Shown: in pieces, positions 40,592 to 49,188 of the stretch | How the letters are laid out: each line of letters opens with the position of its first letter | Numbering within the stretch: the stretch's first letter is position 1 | Notes under the pieces: model-generated | The model's database searches: none | Seen by the model: only the letters and a program-made list of their open reading frames with translations | What the model was told of the DNA's origin: nothing | DNA from: Bradyrhizobium liaoningense | GTDB lineage: Bacteria; Pseudomonadota; Alphaproteobacteria; Rhizobiales; Xanthobacteraceae | NCBI RefSeq assembly: GCF_018130955.1 | Contig: NZ_JAFCJM010000028.1 | Coordinates: 1 to 64,000, forward strand | Length of the DNA stretch: 64,000 nt | Reading direction: 5' to 3' | Program-made: the position numbers and the translations under genes

Positions 40592-41737
40592 ATGACATCC
40601 CTCCCCGACATCCCCCTGCCCGCCGGCATCCGCTCGCGCTATGTCGAAAACATCAACGGCCTGCGCATGCACGTGCTCGAAGCCGGCTTCGAGACGCGCG
40701 GGCGGCGTTGCGTACTGCTGCTGCACGGTTTTCCGGAGCTCGCCTTCTCCTGGCGCAAGGTGATGCCCACGCTCGCGGCCGCCGGCTATCACGTGATTGC
40801 GCCGGACCAGCGCGGCTATGGCCGCACGACGGGGTGGAGCGCGGACTATGACGGCGACCTCGCGCCGTTTCGGCTGTTTAATCTGGTGCGCGATGCGCTC
40901 GGGCTGGTGTCGGCGTTCGGCTACAGAAGCGTCGACGTCGTCGGGCACGATTTTGGCAGCCCGGTCGCGACCTGGTGCGCGCTGATACGGCCCGACGTGT
41001 TCCGCTCGCTCACGATGATGAGTGCGCCGTTCGGCGGCGCGCCGCCGCTGCCGTTCAACACCGCTGATAATCCAGCGAAGCCGCCTGTAGACGATCCCGT
41101 GCATCGCGAGCTCGCCGCGCTGCCGCGGCCGCGCAAGCATTACCAATGGTACTATTCGACACGCGAGGCTGATGCCGACATGCTTCGTGCGCCGCAAGGC
41201 GTGCATGATTTCCTGCGCGCCTATTATCATCACAAGAGCGCTGACTGGGCGGACAACAAGCCTTATCCGCTAAAGTCCTGGTCGGCGGGAGAGCTGGCAA
41301 GGCTGCCGAGCTATTACGTGATGGATCTCAACGAGACCATGGCGGAAACGGTGGCGAAGGAGATGCCGTCAGCGGCCGCGATCGCCGCCAACACATGGCT
41401 GCCGGACAGCGAGCTCGCCTTCTACAGGGCCGAGTACACGCGCACGGGATTCCAGGGCGGGCTGCAATGGTATCGCTGCGGTACGAGCGGCGCGTTCAAC
41501 AACGAGCTGCAACTGCTGTCCGGCCGCACCATCGACGTGCCGTCCTGCTTCATCTCCGGCAGGCAGGACTGGGGCACGTATCAGCGCCCCGGCGTGTTCG
41601 AGGCGATGCAGAAGAGTGCCTGCACCAACATGCTCGGCTGCCATCTCGTCGATGGCGCCGGCCATTGGGTGCAGCAGGAGCAGCCGGAAGCGGTCAGCCG
41701 CCTCCTGCTCGACTTCCTCGCGCGAAGCAGCGCATAG
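40592..41737 (+). CDS. Alpha/beta hydrolase, epoxide hydrolase-like
   Basis: The 381-residue protein has LLLHGFPELAFSWR (oxyanion HGFPE at 45-49), DQRGYGRT, the nucleophile elbow VVGHDFGS with Asp120 as nucleophile, and the catalytic His in GAGHWVQQEQPE. An Asp nucleophile plus HGFPE marks it as an epoxide hydrolase or haloalkane-type enzyme rather than an esterase. It is larger than typical bacterial enzymes (~300 residues) because of an expanded cap. It is a single gene next to mbfA. Confidence 0.88.
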   Translation: MTSLPDIPLPAGIRSRYVENINGLRMHVLEAGFETRGRRCVLLLHGFPELAFSWRKVMPTLAAAGYHVIAPDQRGYGRTTGWSADYDGDLAPFRLFNLVRDALGLVSAFGYRSVDVVGHDFGSPVATWCALIRPDVFRSLTMMSAPFGGAPPLPFNTADNPAKPPVDDPVHRELAALPRPRKHYQWYYSTREADADMLRAPQGVHDFLRAYYHHKSADWADNKPYPLKSWSAGELARLPSYYVMDLNETMAETVAKEMPSAAAIAANTWLPDSELAFYRAEYTRTGFQGGLQWYRCGTSGAFNNELQLLSGRTIDVPSCFISGRQDWGTYQRPGVFEAMQKSACTNMLGCHLVDGAGHWVQQEQPEAVSRLLLDFLARSSA

Positions 41738-41772
41738 GCGGCATGATTTGACCCGGAAACGGCGCGCCTCTA

Positions 41773-41795
41773 TAATTTAGAACCATTCTAAATTA
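41773..41795. promoter_or_regulatory. Iron control element (Irr box) of mbfA
   Basis: TAATTTAGAA N3 TTCTAAATTA is a perfect 10-bp-arm inverted repeat. It overlaps a TATAAT (41771-41776) that is the probable -10 box. It matches the iron control element bound by Irr in Bradyrhizobium, and overlap with the -10 fits repression under low iron. Confidence 0.85.
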
Positions 41796-41812
41796 GTTCA
41801 ACAGGACGCGCC

Positions 41813-42784
41813 GTGAAGAATTTTGCCGATCTGACCGAGCGCGAGGTGCTGGCGGTGGCGATCTCCTCCGAGGAGGAGGACAGCCGCATCTACATGACCT
41901 TCGCGGAGGATCTGAGGGAGCGCTATCCGGACTCCGCGAGGATCTTTGAGGAGATGGCCGAAGAGGAACGCGGCCACCGGCATCGTCTTCTCCAGCTGTA
42001 TGAGGAGCGGTTCGGCCCGCATCTGCCGCCGATCCGTCGCGACGACGTCAAAGGTTTCCTCAAGCGCCGCCCGATCTGGCTGACCAAGAACCTGCCGCTC
42101 GACACCATCCGGAAAGAAGTCGAGACGATGGAGCTGGAGGCCGAGCGCTTCTATGCGCGCGCCGCCGATCAGGCCGAGGATGTCGGCGTGCGCCGCCTGC
42201 TCGGCGATCTCGCCGAGGAAGAGAAGCATCACGAGAATCTCGCCGTGAAGCTCACCGGCGAAATCCTCAAGCCTGACGTGCGCGACGAGGAAGACCGCAC
42301 GCGGCGGCGCATGTTCGTGCTGCAATATGTGCAGCCGGGTCTCGCCGGCCTGATGGACGGTTCGGTCTCCACTTTGGCGCCGCTGTTCGCAGCCGCCTTC
42401 GCCACGCATCAGAACTGGCAGACCTTTCTGGTCGGCCTCGCCGCCTCGATCGGCGCCGGCATCAGCATGGGCTTTGCCGAAGCGCTGTCCGACGACGGCT
42501 CGCTCACCGGCCGCGGCTCACCCTGGCTGCGCGGCATCACCTGCGGATTGATGACGACGCTGGGCGGGCTCGGCCACACCATGCCGTATCTCGTACCCGA
42601 CACCTGGCCCAACGCATTCTGGATCGCGACCGCGATCGCCTGCATCGTCGTGTTCTTCGAACTCTGGGCGATCGCCTATATCCGCGCGCGCTACATGGAT
42701 ACGCCGTTCCTTCAAGCCGTGTTCCAGATCGTGCTGGGCGGCGCGATCGTGCTCGCGGTGGGCATATTGATCGGCGCGGCGTAG
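41813..42784 (+). CDS. mbfA: Membrane-bound ferritin/VIT1-like iron exporter MbfA
   Basis: The 323-residue protein has an N-terminal ferritin-like (rubrerythrin) domain with two iron-ligand motifs, EEERGH (50-55) and EEEKHH (135-140). It is joined to a C-terminal VIT1-like membrane domain of about five helices (QYVQPGLAGLMDGSVSTLAPLFAAAF, GAGISMGFAEALSDDG). This is the architecture of Bradyrhizobium/Agrobacterium MbfA, an inner-membrane iron exporter that protects against iron and peroxide stress and is repressed by Irr. It starts at GTG with an ACAGGA site. The Irr box lies 18 bp upstream. Confidence 0.95.
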   Translation: MKNFADLTEREVLAVAISSEEEDSRIYMTFAEDLRERYPDSARIFEEMAEEERGHRHRLLQLYEERFGPHLPPIRRDDVKGFLKRRPIWLTKNLPLDTIRKEVETMELEAERFYARAADQAEDVGVRRLLGDLAEEEKHHENLAVKLTGEILKPDVRDEEDRTRRRMFVLQYVQPGLAGLMDGSVSTLAPLFAAAFATHQNWQTFLVGLAASIGAGISMGFAEALSDDGSLTGRGSPWLRGITCGLMTTLGGLGHTMPYLVPDTWPNAFWIATAIACIVVFFELWAIAYIRARYMDTPFLQAVFQIVLGGAIVLAVGILIGAA

Positions 42785-42796
42785 GTATTCTCCAGT

Positions 42797-42916
42797 GTCA
42801 TCGCCCGCCTTGTGCGCACTTGCGCACTGGGGCGGGCGATCCAGTATTCCAGAGGCGTCGAGGCTCACAACAACTGCCGCGGCGTACTGGATCGCCCGGC
42901 CAAGCCGGGCGATGAC
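42797..42916. repeat. Palindromic repeat, GTCATCGCCCG family, copy 1
   Basis: It starts GTCATCGCCCGCC and ends GGCGATGAC-type sequence (GCCGGGCGATGAC), with an inner GATCCAGTA / TACTGGATC pair. A second copy is at 45066-45165. It fills the gap between mbfA and the amidase. Confidence 0.75.
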
Positions 42917-43037
42917 GAGCATCTTTTGTGTGGCGTCGCCACAAACACATTTCTCCGCACGGCAATAGCTGTCAAACGACGGTTGCCACATCAGGCCAAA
43001 CTGAGCATCATCCTTCCAACGAGAGCAGGAGAATGCC

Positions 43038-44510
43038 GTGGCCAAATCGCAATGGAGCTTCAAGAGCGCAGTCGAATTGTCGGCTGCGCTGACTGCCAAA
43101 AAGGTCTCTTCCGTCGAGCTGACCGAGGAGGCCATCGGCCGCATCGAGCGTCACGACGGCAAGATCAACGCGGTCTGCGTGCGCGATTTCGACCGGGCGC
43201 TCGCCGCGGCCCGCGCAGCCGACGCCGCGATCGCACGCGGCGAGAACAAGCCGCTGCTCGGCCTGCCCATGGCGATCAAGGAATCCTTCAACATCGCGGG
43301 CCTACCCACGACCTGGGGTTACCCGCCGCAGAAGAATTTCAGGCCAGCGCAAGACGCGCTTCCCGTGACGCGGATCAAGGACGCCGGCGGCGTAATCCTC
43401 GGCAAGACCAACGTGCCGGTGGGACTTGCCGACTGGCAGAGCTACAACGAGATCTACGGCACGACCAACAACCCCTACGATCTCGGCCGCACGCCGGGCG
43501 GATCCTCCGGCGGATCGTCGGCTTCGCTTGCGGCAGGCTTCTGCGCGCTCGCGACGGGCTCGGACATCGGCGGCTCGCTGCGCACGCCGGCGTTTCATTG
43601 CGGCGTCTTCGCGCACAAGCCGACCATCAATCTCTGCGCTGCGCGGGGCGAAACACCGCCGCCATTTCCCGCGCTTCCCCGCGTCGACGACCTCGCCGTC
43701 ATCGGGCCGATGGCGCGCAGTGCCGCGGATCTCACCTTGCTGCTCGACGTGATGGCAGGCCCCGACCCGCTCGAAGGTGGTGTCGCCTACCGCCTTGAAC
43801 TGCCCGCAGCGCGCCATCAGGCGCTGAGGGACTTCAGGGTACTCGTCATCGACAGCCACCCGCTGTTGCCGACCGACGAGGACGTGCGCGGCAGCATCGA
43901 GAAGCTCGCGGCCGGCCTCACCCGCGCCGGCGTCACGGTTGCACGCGAGAGCCCGCTATTGCCGGACTTTGCGATCACCTCGCGTCTCTATTCGCGCATG
44001 CTGCTCGGCTTCCTCGGCGCATTCTTCCCGCCCGAAATCTATGCCGGCGCGCTGGCAGGCGCGAGCCAGCTTTCGGCCGACGACAGGAGCCTCGGCGCCG
44101 AGCGCCTGCGCGGCATCACCGCGAGCCACCGCGCCTGGATCCTCGATGCCGGCGCCCGCATCGGCCTGCGCGCGCAGTGGCGCGCGTTGTTTGGGAGTTT
44201 CGATGCGGTGATCTGCCCGATCATGCCGACGCCGGCCTATCCGCACGATCATGCGCCGGAAATGGACCTGCGGCGCATCGTCATTGACGGCAAGGAGTAC
44301 CCCTATTCCGATCAGCTCGCCTGGCCCGGCATCGCAACCCTGCCCGGCCTGCCCGCAACGGCTGTCCCGCTCGGGCTCTCGAAGCAGGGCCTGCCGCTGG
44401 GTGTGCAGATCGTCGGGCCGTTCCTTGAGGATCGGACGCCGCTGAAGCTTGCCGAGCTGATCGAGCGCGAGTTCGGCGGGTTTGTGCCGCCGCCGATGTT
44501 CGATGATTAG
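43038..44510 (+). CDS. Amidase (amidase-signature family)
   Basis: The 490-residue enzyme has the complete Ser-cisSer-Lys triad: Lys81 in PMAIKESFN, the cis-Ser in TPGGSSGGSSA (about residue 156) and the nucleophile Ser180 in TGSDIGGS. It hydrolyses an amide or related bond in the cytoplasm; the substrate is unknown. It starts at GTG after a GCAGGAGAA site. It differs from the amidase at 60771 and has no small companion gene. Confidence 0.92.
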   Translation: MAKSQWSFKSAVELSAALTAKKVSSVELTEEAIGRIERHDGKINAVCVRDFDRALAAARAADAAIARGENKPLLGLPMAIKESFNIAGLPTTWGYPPQKNFRPAQDALPVTRIKDAGGVILGKTNVPVGLADWQSYNEIYGTTNNPYDLGRTPGGSSGGSSASLAAGFCALATGSDIGGSLRTPAFHCGVFAHKPTINLCAARGETPPPFPALPRVDDLAVIGPMARSAADLTLLLDVMAGPDPLEGGVAYRLELPAARHQALRDFRVLVIDSHPLLPTDEDVRGSIEKLAAGLTRAGVTVARESPLLPDFAITSRLYSRMLLGFLGAFFPPEIYAGALAGASQLSADDRSLGAERLRGITASHRAWILDAGARIGLRAQWRALFGSFDAVICPIMPTPAYPHDHAPEMDLRRIVIDGKEYPYSDQLAWPGIATLPGLPATAVPLGLSKQGLPLGVQIVGPFLEDRTPLKLAELIEREFGGFVPPPMFDD

Positions 44511-44515
44511 TCACC

Positions 44516-44658
44516 GTCGTCCTGGCGAAAGCCAGGAGAACTCAGGGGACCCATTACCCCAGTGAGTGGTTTGACGAAGACCGGTTGCCCAAGAATGCGC
44601 AACAGCTACGTCTTGGGGTAATGGGCCCTGGATCTGCGCTTCGCTTGTCCAGGACGAC
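44516..44658. repeat. 143-bp palindromic repeat, GTCGTCCTGGCG family, copy 2
   Basis: It has the same plan as 24331-24470: GTCGTCCTGGCGAAAGCCAGG at the left, CCAGGACGAC at the right, and inner GGGACCCATTACCCC / GGGGTAATGGGCCC arms. The internal loops differ, which suggests compensatory drift around a conserved fold. Confidence 0.75.
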
Positions 44659-44696
44659 ATCGAGATTCTGGTGACGAACAGCAGGGAGAAAGCCAA

Positions 44697-45050
44697 ATGA
44701 GCGGGGACCTCGAAGCGCTCACCGCACTCAACCGCGACTACGTCGCCTCCGTGCAAAACTGCGACGTCAAGCGCTTCGACGAGATCCTGGCGCCGGAGTT
44801 TTATTGCTCCAATCCCGACAAGACGCTGGTCGACCGCGCCGCCTTTCTGGAGCAGACGGCGCGGCCGATCGCGATCCGCAATCTGCACGCCCACGACGTC
44901 GTGATCCGCATCCTCGGCGACTTCGCCATCATCCACGCCGCGACCAGCTACACGACGCCGGACGGCCAGCAAGCCACCGGCCGCTATACGGATTGCTGGG
45001 CGAAACAGAACGGAAAGTGGCTCGCGGTGTCGGCGCATGTGTCGCGGTGA
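44697..45050 (+). CDS. NTF2-like protein
   Basis: The 117-residue product has the SnoaL/NTF2-like (DUF4440-type) fold: LTALNRDYVASVQNCDVKRFDEILAPEF, FLEQTARPIAIRNLHAHDVVIRI and RYTDCWAKQNGKWLAVSAHVSR. It starts after an AGGGAGAAAG site. It lies 187 bp after the amidase across a repeat and may be a separate unit. The ligand or reaction is unknown. Confidence 0.85.
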   Translation: MSGDLEALTALNRDYVASVQNCDVKRFDEILAPEFYCSNPDKTLVDRAAFLEQTARPIAIRNLHAHDVVIRILGDFAIIHAATSYTTPDGQQATGRYTDCWAKQNGKWLAVSAHVSR

Positions 45051-45065
45051 GCCACGCCCTCCACT

Positions 45066-45165
45066 GTCATGCCCCGCGAAGGCGGGGCATCCAGTACGCC
45101 GCGGCTTTTCCGTATCACGGCGCCGTCTCTGGGATACTGGATCGCCCGCCTTCGCGGGCGATGAC
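45066..45165. repeat. Palindromic repeat, GTCATCGCCCG family, copy 2
   Basis: GTCATGCCCCGCGAAGGCGG at the left pairs with CGCCTTCGCGGGCGATGAC at the right, with an inner CATCCAGTA / TACTGGATC pair as in 42797-42916. It lies between convergent genes and could form a terminator for both. Confidence 0.75.
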
Positions 45166-45179
45166 ACCGTCCTCTGGGA

Positions 45180-46268
45180 CTAGCTATCGAACACGATCAC
45201 GCTGCGCAGCGTCTTGCCGGCCTTCATGTTGGCAAAGCCTTCGTTGATCTCGGAGAGCTTCAGCTTGGCCGAGATCCAGTCCTCCAGATGCAGCCGGCCG
45301 CGCAAATAGAAATCGACCAGGCGCGGCATGTCGACGCGAAAATGGTTGGAGCCCATCGACGAGCCCTGGATCTTGCGCTCGCGCAGGAAGTCGAATCCGT
45401 GGAGCTCGATCTTCTGGCCGAACGGGATCATGCCGACGATGGTCGCGGTGCCGCCCGGCGCCAGCATGCCAAAAGCCTGCTCCGCGGTTTCTTTCCGGCC
45501 CAGCACCTCGAAGGAGTGATGCACGCCGCCGCCGGTCAGCTCGCGCACCTGCTGGATCACGTCACCATTGCGGGGGTCGACCACGTCGGTGGCCCCCAAC
45601 TTGGTCGCGAGCTGCAGTTTTGCCGGGTTGGTGTCGATGGCGATGATGCGGCCGGCGCCAGCGATCTGCGCACCGTTGATCGCGGCCATGCCGACACCGC
45701 CGCAGCCGATCACAGCCACGCTCTCGCCGGCCGTGACCTTCGCGGTGTTGACGACGGCGCCGTAGCCGGTGATGACGCCGCAGCCGATCAGGGCGGCGAG
45801 ATCGAGCGGCATCTCCTTCCTGATTTTGACGATGGCGTTCTCATGCACCAGCATCTGCTCGGCAAAGGAGGAAAGATTGAGGAACTGGTGCAGCTTTTCC
45901 GAGCGCGACCACTGCATGCGGTTGGACGCACCCGGCAGCATCTTCACGGTGGTGTCGGTGCAGAGCACGGTGCGCCCGGTCGTGCAATTGTCGCAGGTGC
46001 CGCAGAACACCGAGAGGCAGGTGACGACGTGATCGCCCGGCTTCACATAGGTGACGTCGGAGCCGACCTGCTCGACAACGCCGGCCGATTCATGGCCGAG
46101 CACCGCGGGCAGCGGATGCGGATAGAGGCCTTCCATGAAGTGCAGATCGGAATGGCAGAGACCGGCGACGGACGTGCGGATCAAGACCTCGCGCGGGCCG
46201 GGCTTTGGCAGGCTGACATCCTCGATGACCAGCGGCTTGTTGACTTCATGGAGGACGGCGGCCTTCAT
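45180..46268 (-). CDS. Zinc-dependent alcohol dehydrogenase
   Basis: The 362-residue medium-chain dehydrogenase has catalytic zinc ligands Cys38 (GLCHSD) and His59-Glu60 (GHES), structural zinc cysteines at 89, 92, 95 and 103, and the NAD-binding GCGGVGMAAI with a following Asp. It resembles class III/long-chain-type alcohol dehydrogenases that oxidise primary or aryl alcohols. It follows the AidB-like gene by 75 bp in the same direction, with a short CTCTCCCGCAGGGAGAG hairpin between them. Confidence 0.92.
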   Translation of the reverse strand: MKAAVLHEVNKPLVIEDVSLPKPGPREVLIRTSVAGLCHSDLHFMEGLYPHPLPAVLGHESAGVVEQVGSDVTYVKPGDHVVTCLSVFCGTCDNCTTGRTVLCTDTTVKMLPGASNRMQWSRSEKLHQFLNLSSFAEQMLVHENAIVKIRKEMPLDLAALIGCGVITGYGAVVNTAKVTAGESVAVIGCGGVGMAAINGAQIAGAGRIIAIDTNPAKLQLATKLGATDVVDPRNGDVIQQVRELTGGGVHHSFEVLGRKETAEQAFGMLAPGGTATIVGMIPFGQKIELHGFDFLRERKIQGSSMGSNHFRVDMPRLVDFYLRGRLHLEDWISAKLKLSEINEGFANMKAGKTLRSVIVFDS

Positions 46269-46344
46269 CGGTGTTTCCCTCGTTGTTGTGTTTTCGTTGA
46301 GTCCGTGTCTTCACCTCTCCCGCAGGGAGAGGTGAAGCAGGAGC

Positions 46345-48129
46345 CTACGCTGCCAGGACCAGTTCGCCAACCTCGGCCATTTTGGCGTCGCGCTCGCCGA
46401 GCAGCAGGGATGCGATGGTCTGCTGCGCGGCATTTTCCGTGAGCCGGAACGGATCACCCACCGACACGCGGTGATCGATCACCAGCCGCGACAGCAGCAG
46501 CCGTCGCGCATCGCCGCGCATCGCCGAGATGCGATCGGCCTCCCAGGCGAGCGCGACGGCGCTTGCGACATGATAGAGCACGCTGGTAGCGCGCCGCGCA
46601 TCCGCCTCGTTGTCGGCACGGCTTGCGACCTCGCGCGCAAAGCCGACGGCCTTGTCGGTAAGGCCGCGCAATTTGTCGCGCCAGGCTTGCGGCACCGTGG
46701 AGCTGTCGTCGAGCCGCGCATGCAGGTCCGCCGCGAGCGCGGATTCCGCGCCATGACGGCCAACCGCGCGCCGCAGCGCATCGATCGCGACGATATTGCC
46801 GGTGCCTTCCCAGACCGAGCCGAGATGGGCATCGCGCAACAGGCGCGGGGTGGCGAATTCTTCGATGTAACCGATGCCGCCGCGCATCTCCAGCGCATCG
46901 CCGCAAACCTTTCGCGCGTCGCGCGTGGCGCGGAATTTCAGCGTCGGAGTCAGGATGCGCAGGAGCGCGGCCGCATCCTGGCTGCCGGCCTCGGCGCGGT
47001 CGAGCGCGTCGGCGGTGAGAAAGCTCATCGACAGCGCCTGCTCCACCGGCAGCATGATCTTCAGCATCTGCCGCCGCCCGAGCGGCAAATCGAGGATGCG
47101 GCTGCCGAACACCACGCGGTTCTTCGCCACCGTCATCGCATCGTGATAGGCGCGGCGCATAAGCGCGGTGGATTTGACGCCGTTGGAGAGCCGCGAGGAG
47201 TTCACCATCTCGGCCATCTGCACGAAGCCGCGGTCGAGCTTGCCGACGGCGTAGGCGATCGCGCCTTCGAGCTTGATCTCGCCCGAGGCCATCGAGCGGG
47301 TGCCGAGCTTGTCCTTGAGACGCACGATCCGGTAGTGGTTCTGCGAACCGTCGTCGAGGAAGCGCGGCATCAGGAACAGGCCGACGCCGCGCGTGCCGGG
47401 GCCGGCGCCTTCCGGGCGCGCCAGGAGCATCACCACCTTCGCATCGGCATTCGAGCAGAACCATTTTTCGCCATAGAGCCGCCAGTGGTCGCCCTCCTGC
47501 ACCGCAGTTGTCGTGAGCGTGCCGACGTCGGAGCCGCCTTCCTTCTCGGTCATGAACTGGCCGCCCTGGGTCAGCTTGCTCATGTCGGTCTGCGTCAGGC
47601 CATCGAGATATTTGGCCTTCAGCGCCTCGCTGCCGAAATTCGTCAAAAGCTTGGCGCAGCCGTCGGTGACGTTGATCGGGCAGCCCATGCCGAATTCGGT
47701 CTGGTTGAACAGGAAGGTGAAGGCGTGTTTGGCCACGACGGGATATTTGTCCGGCCAGCCCATGATGCCCTTGCGGATCGACAGCGCGTGAATGCCGAAC
47801 TCGCCGAACGCAGCCTTCTCCAGCTCGCGATAGGCCGGGTGATATTCGATCCACTGCGCGTCGCGACCGAACTTGTCGCGCTGGTGCAGCACCGGCGTGT
47901 GCCGGTCGGCGAGCCGCGCGCATTCATCCAGATAGCCCCCGGCGAGCTCGCCGAGGCGATCGAGATGCGGCTCGATGTGACGGAAGAGCTGATCGGGCAG
48001 ATGGATGCGCAACAGGTCGGTCAGCGCCGGATCGGCGCGGTAAAAATTCATTCCCGTGGTGTCGGGCGCAAGCAGGCCCGGCTGATTGGCGGGCGCATCC
48101 GTCCGATGCGATCCGATGTGCCTGTGCAT
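46345..48129 (-). CDS. AidB-like acyl-CoA dehydrogenase family protein
   Basis: The 594-residue flavoprotein has the long acyl-CoA dehydrogenase build (GQFMTEKEGGSDVGTLTTTA, MLPVEQALSMSFLTADALDRAEAG, EMRGGIGYIEEFATPRLLRDA, VWEGTGNIVAIDALR). The EGT near the C terminus supplies the acyl-CoA dehydrogenase-type Glu, and the overall length and plan match the AidB/bacterial ACAD11-like group. A true adaptive-response role cannot be told from sequence. The ATG at 48129 is chosen over a start at 48171 because of the GAGGTTAG site. Confidence 0.9.
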   Translation of the reverse strand: MHRHIGSHRTDAPANQPGLLAPDTTGMNFYRADPALTDLLRIHLPDQLFRHIEPHLDRLGELAGGYLDECARLADRHTPVLHQRDKFGRDAQWIEYHPAYRELEKAAFGEFGIHALSIRKGIMGWPDKYPVVAKHAFTFLFNQTEFGMGCPINVTDGCAKLLTNFGSEALKAKYLDGLTQTDMSKLTQGGQFMTEKEGGSDVGTLTTTAVQEGDHWRLYGEKWFCSNADAKVVMLLARPEGAGPGTRGVGLFLMPRFLDDGSQNHYRIVRLKDKLGTRSMASGEIKLEGAIAYAVGKLDRGFVQMAEMVNSSRLSNGVKSTALMRRAYHDAMTVAKNRVVFGSRILDLPLGRRQMLKIMLPVEQALSMSFLTADALDRAEAGSQDAAALLRILTPTLKFRATRDARKVCGDALEMRGGIGYIEEFATPRLLRDAHLGSVWEGTGNIVAIDALRRAVGRHGAESALAADLHARLDDSSTVPQAWRDKLRGLTDKAVGFAREVASRADNEADARRATSVLYHVASAVALAWEADRISAMRGDARRLLLSRLVIDHRVSVGDPFRLTENAAQQTIASLLLGERDAKMAEVGELVLAA

Positions 48130-48377
48130 GGCTAACCTCGTCGTTTCCGTCCCGCGGCATTCGCGGCTCACGCGGTTTACCGCTTGCCGCGTTGGATGAT
48201 GTGGATCATGCTCCAGACGAGAGGCTGGATAAAGCCCGCAAAAATTCAGGGCGGCATGACCTCAGGGATGGACCGGCCCGCTCTGCGGAATTGTGATCGA
48301 CCTGCCTTGGCGCCGCGTCTAGTTGTCCGTCTCATCCGTGCATAGATGCGCTGCTCCTGCCCTCCGAGGATCGTCCC

Positions 48378-49079
48378 ATGGAACACCCAAAGTACAACAT
48401 CGCGCTGATCGTCGGCGCCGGCGAAGGATTGAGCGCCTCGCTGGCGCGGCTGCTCTCGCGCCAGGGCCTGCGCGTGGCGCTTGCCGCCCGCAAGGTGGAA
48501 AAGCTCGGCGCGCTCTGCGGCGAGACCGGCGCAAAAGCCTATGCCTGCGACGCGACCCAGCCCGAGGAGGTCGAGCGCCTGTTCGGCCTCGTCGAGCGCG
48601 AGATCGGCACGCCCGACCTCGTGATCTACAACGCCAGCGGCCGGACGCGTGGACCGATCGTCGAGCTGGTGCCGGCCGATGTCGCGCAGGCGATCGCGGT
48701 CAGTGCCTATGGCGGCTTTCTGGTGGGGCAGCAGGCCGCGCTGCGCATGCTGCCAAAGAAGCACGGCGCGATCCTGTTCACGGGCGCCTCGGCGAGCGTC
48801 AAGGGTTATGCGCAGTCGGCGCCGTTCGCGATGGGCAAATTCGCGCTGCGCGGGCTGGCGCAGAGCATGGCGCGCGAGCTGTCGCCGCAAGGCATTCATG
48901 TCGCGCATTTCGTCATCGACGGCGGCATCCGCAGCGCCGCACGCGGCGAGCCGGCGGACCGGCCGGATTCGATGCTCGATCCTGACGCCATCGCCGAGAG
49001 CTATTGGAACGTGCTGCAGCAGCCGCGCAGCGCCTGGGCCTGGGAAATGGAGCTGCGGCCCTGGGTGGAGAAGTTTTAG
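48378..49079 (+). CDS. Short-chain dehydrogenase with Tyr-to-Phe change in the active site
   Basis: The 233-residue SDR has a modified cofactor motif VGAGEGLSASLAR (12-24), the NAS segment YNASGRT, and the active-site region TGASASVKGYAQSAPFAMGK. The YxxxK Tyr is replaced by Phe150, with Lys154 retained. The frame is intact and codon use is normal, so this is a family feature rather than decay. Tyr144 might substitute, or the protein may not be a classical reductase. It diverges from the AidB-like gene and precedes an enoyl-CoA hydratase gene by 109 bp. Confidence 0.85.
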   Translation: MEHPKYNIALIVGAGEGLSASLARLLSRQGLRVALAARKVEKLGALCGETGAKAYACDATQPEEVERLFGLVEREIGTPDLVIYNASGRTRGPIVELVPADVAQAIAVSAYGGFLVGQQAALRMLPKKHGAILFTGASASVKGYAQSAPFAMGKFALRGLAQSMARELSPQGIHVAHFVIDGGIRSAARGEPADRPDSMLDPDAIAESYWNVLQQPRSAWAWEMELRPWVEKF

Positions 49080-49087
49080 AGCTGATC

Positions 49088-49167
49088 GTCATCCCGGGGC
49101 GGCTCAAAGAGCCGAACCCGGGATCTCGAGATTCCGGGTTCGATGCTTCGCATCGCCCCGGAATGAC
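49088..49167. repeat. Palindromic repeat, GTCATTCCGGGGC family, copy 2
   Basis: GTCATCCCGGGGCGGC at the left and GCCCCGGAATGAC at the right flank ACCCGGGATC / GATTCCGGGTT arms. It occupies most of the gap between the SDR and hydratase genes. Confidence 0.8.
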
Positions 49168-49188
49168 AAAAACAAAACGGGGAGCGAG

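Noticed and set aside
42797-42916. Small RNA or riboswitch between mbfA and the amidase
   Set aside because: The structure is fully explained by a palindromic repeat with a second copy at 45066-45165.
46471-48135. 554-codon plus-strand frame opposite the AidB-like gene
   Set aside because: It lacks domains and a start signal and coincides with the wobble pattern of the real gene.
48130-48377. Gene in the gap between the AidB-like gene and the SDR
   Set aside because: No frame with a start signal is seen, so it is taken as the divergent promoter region.
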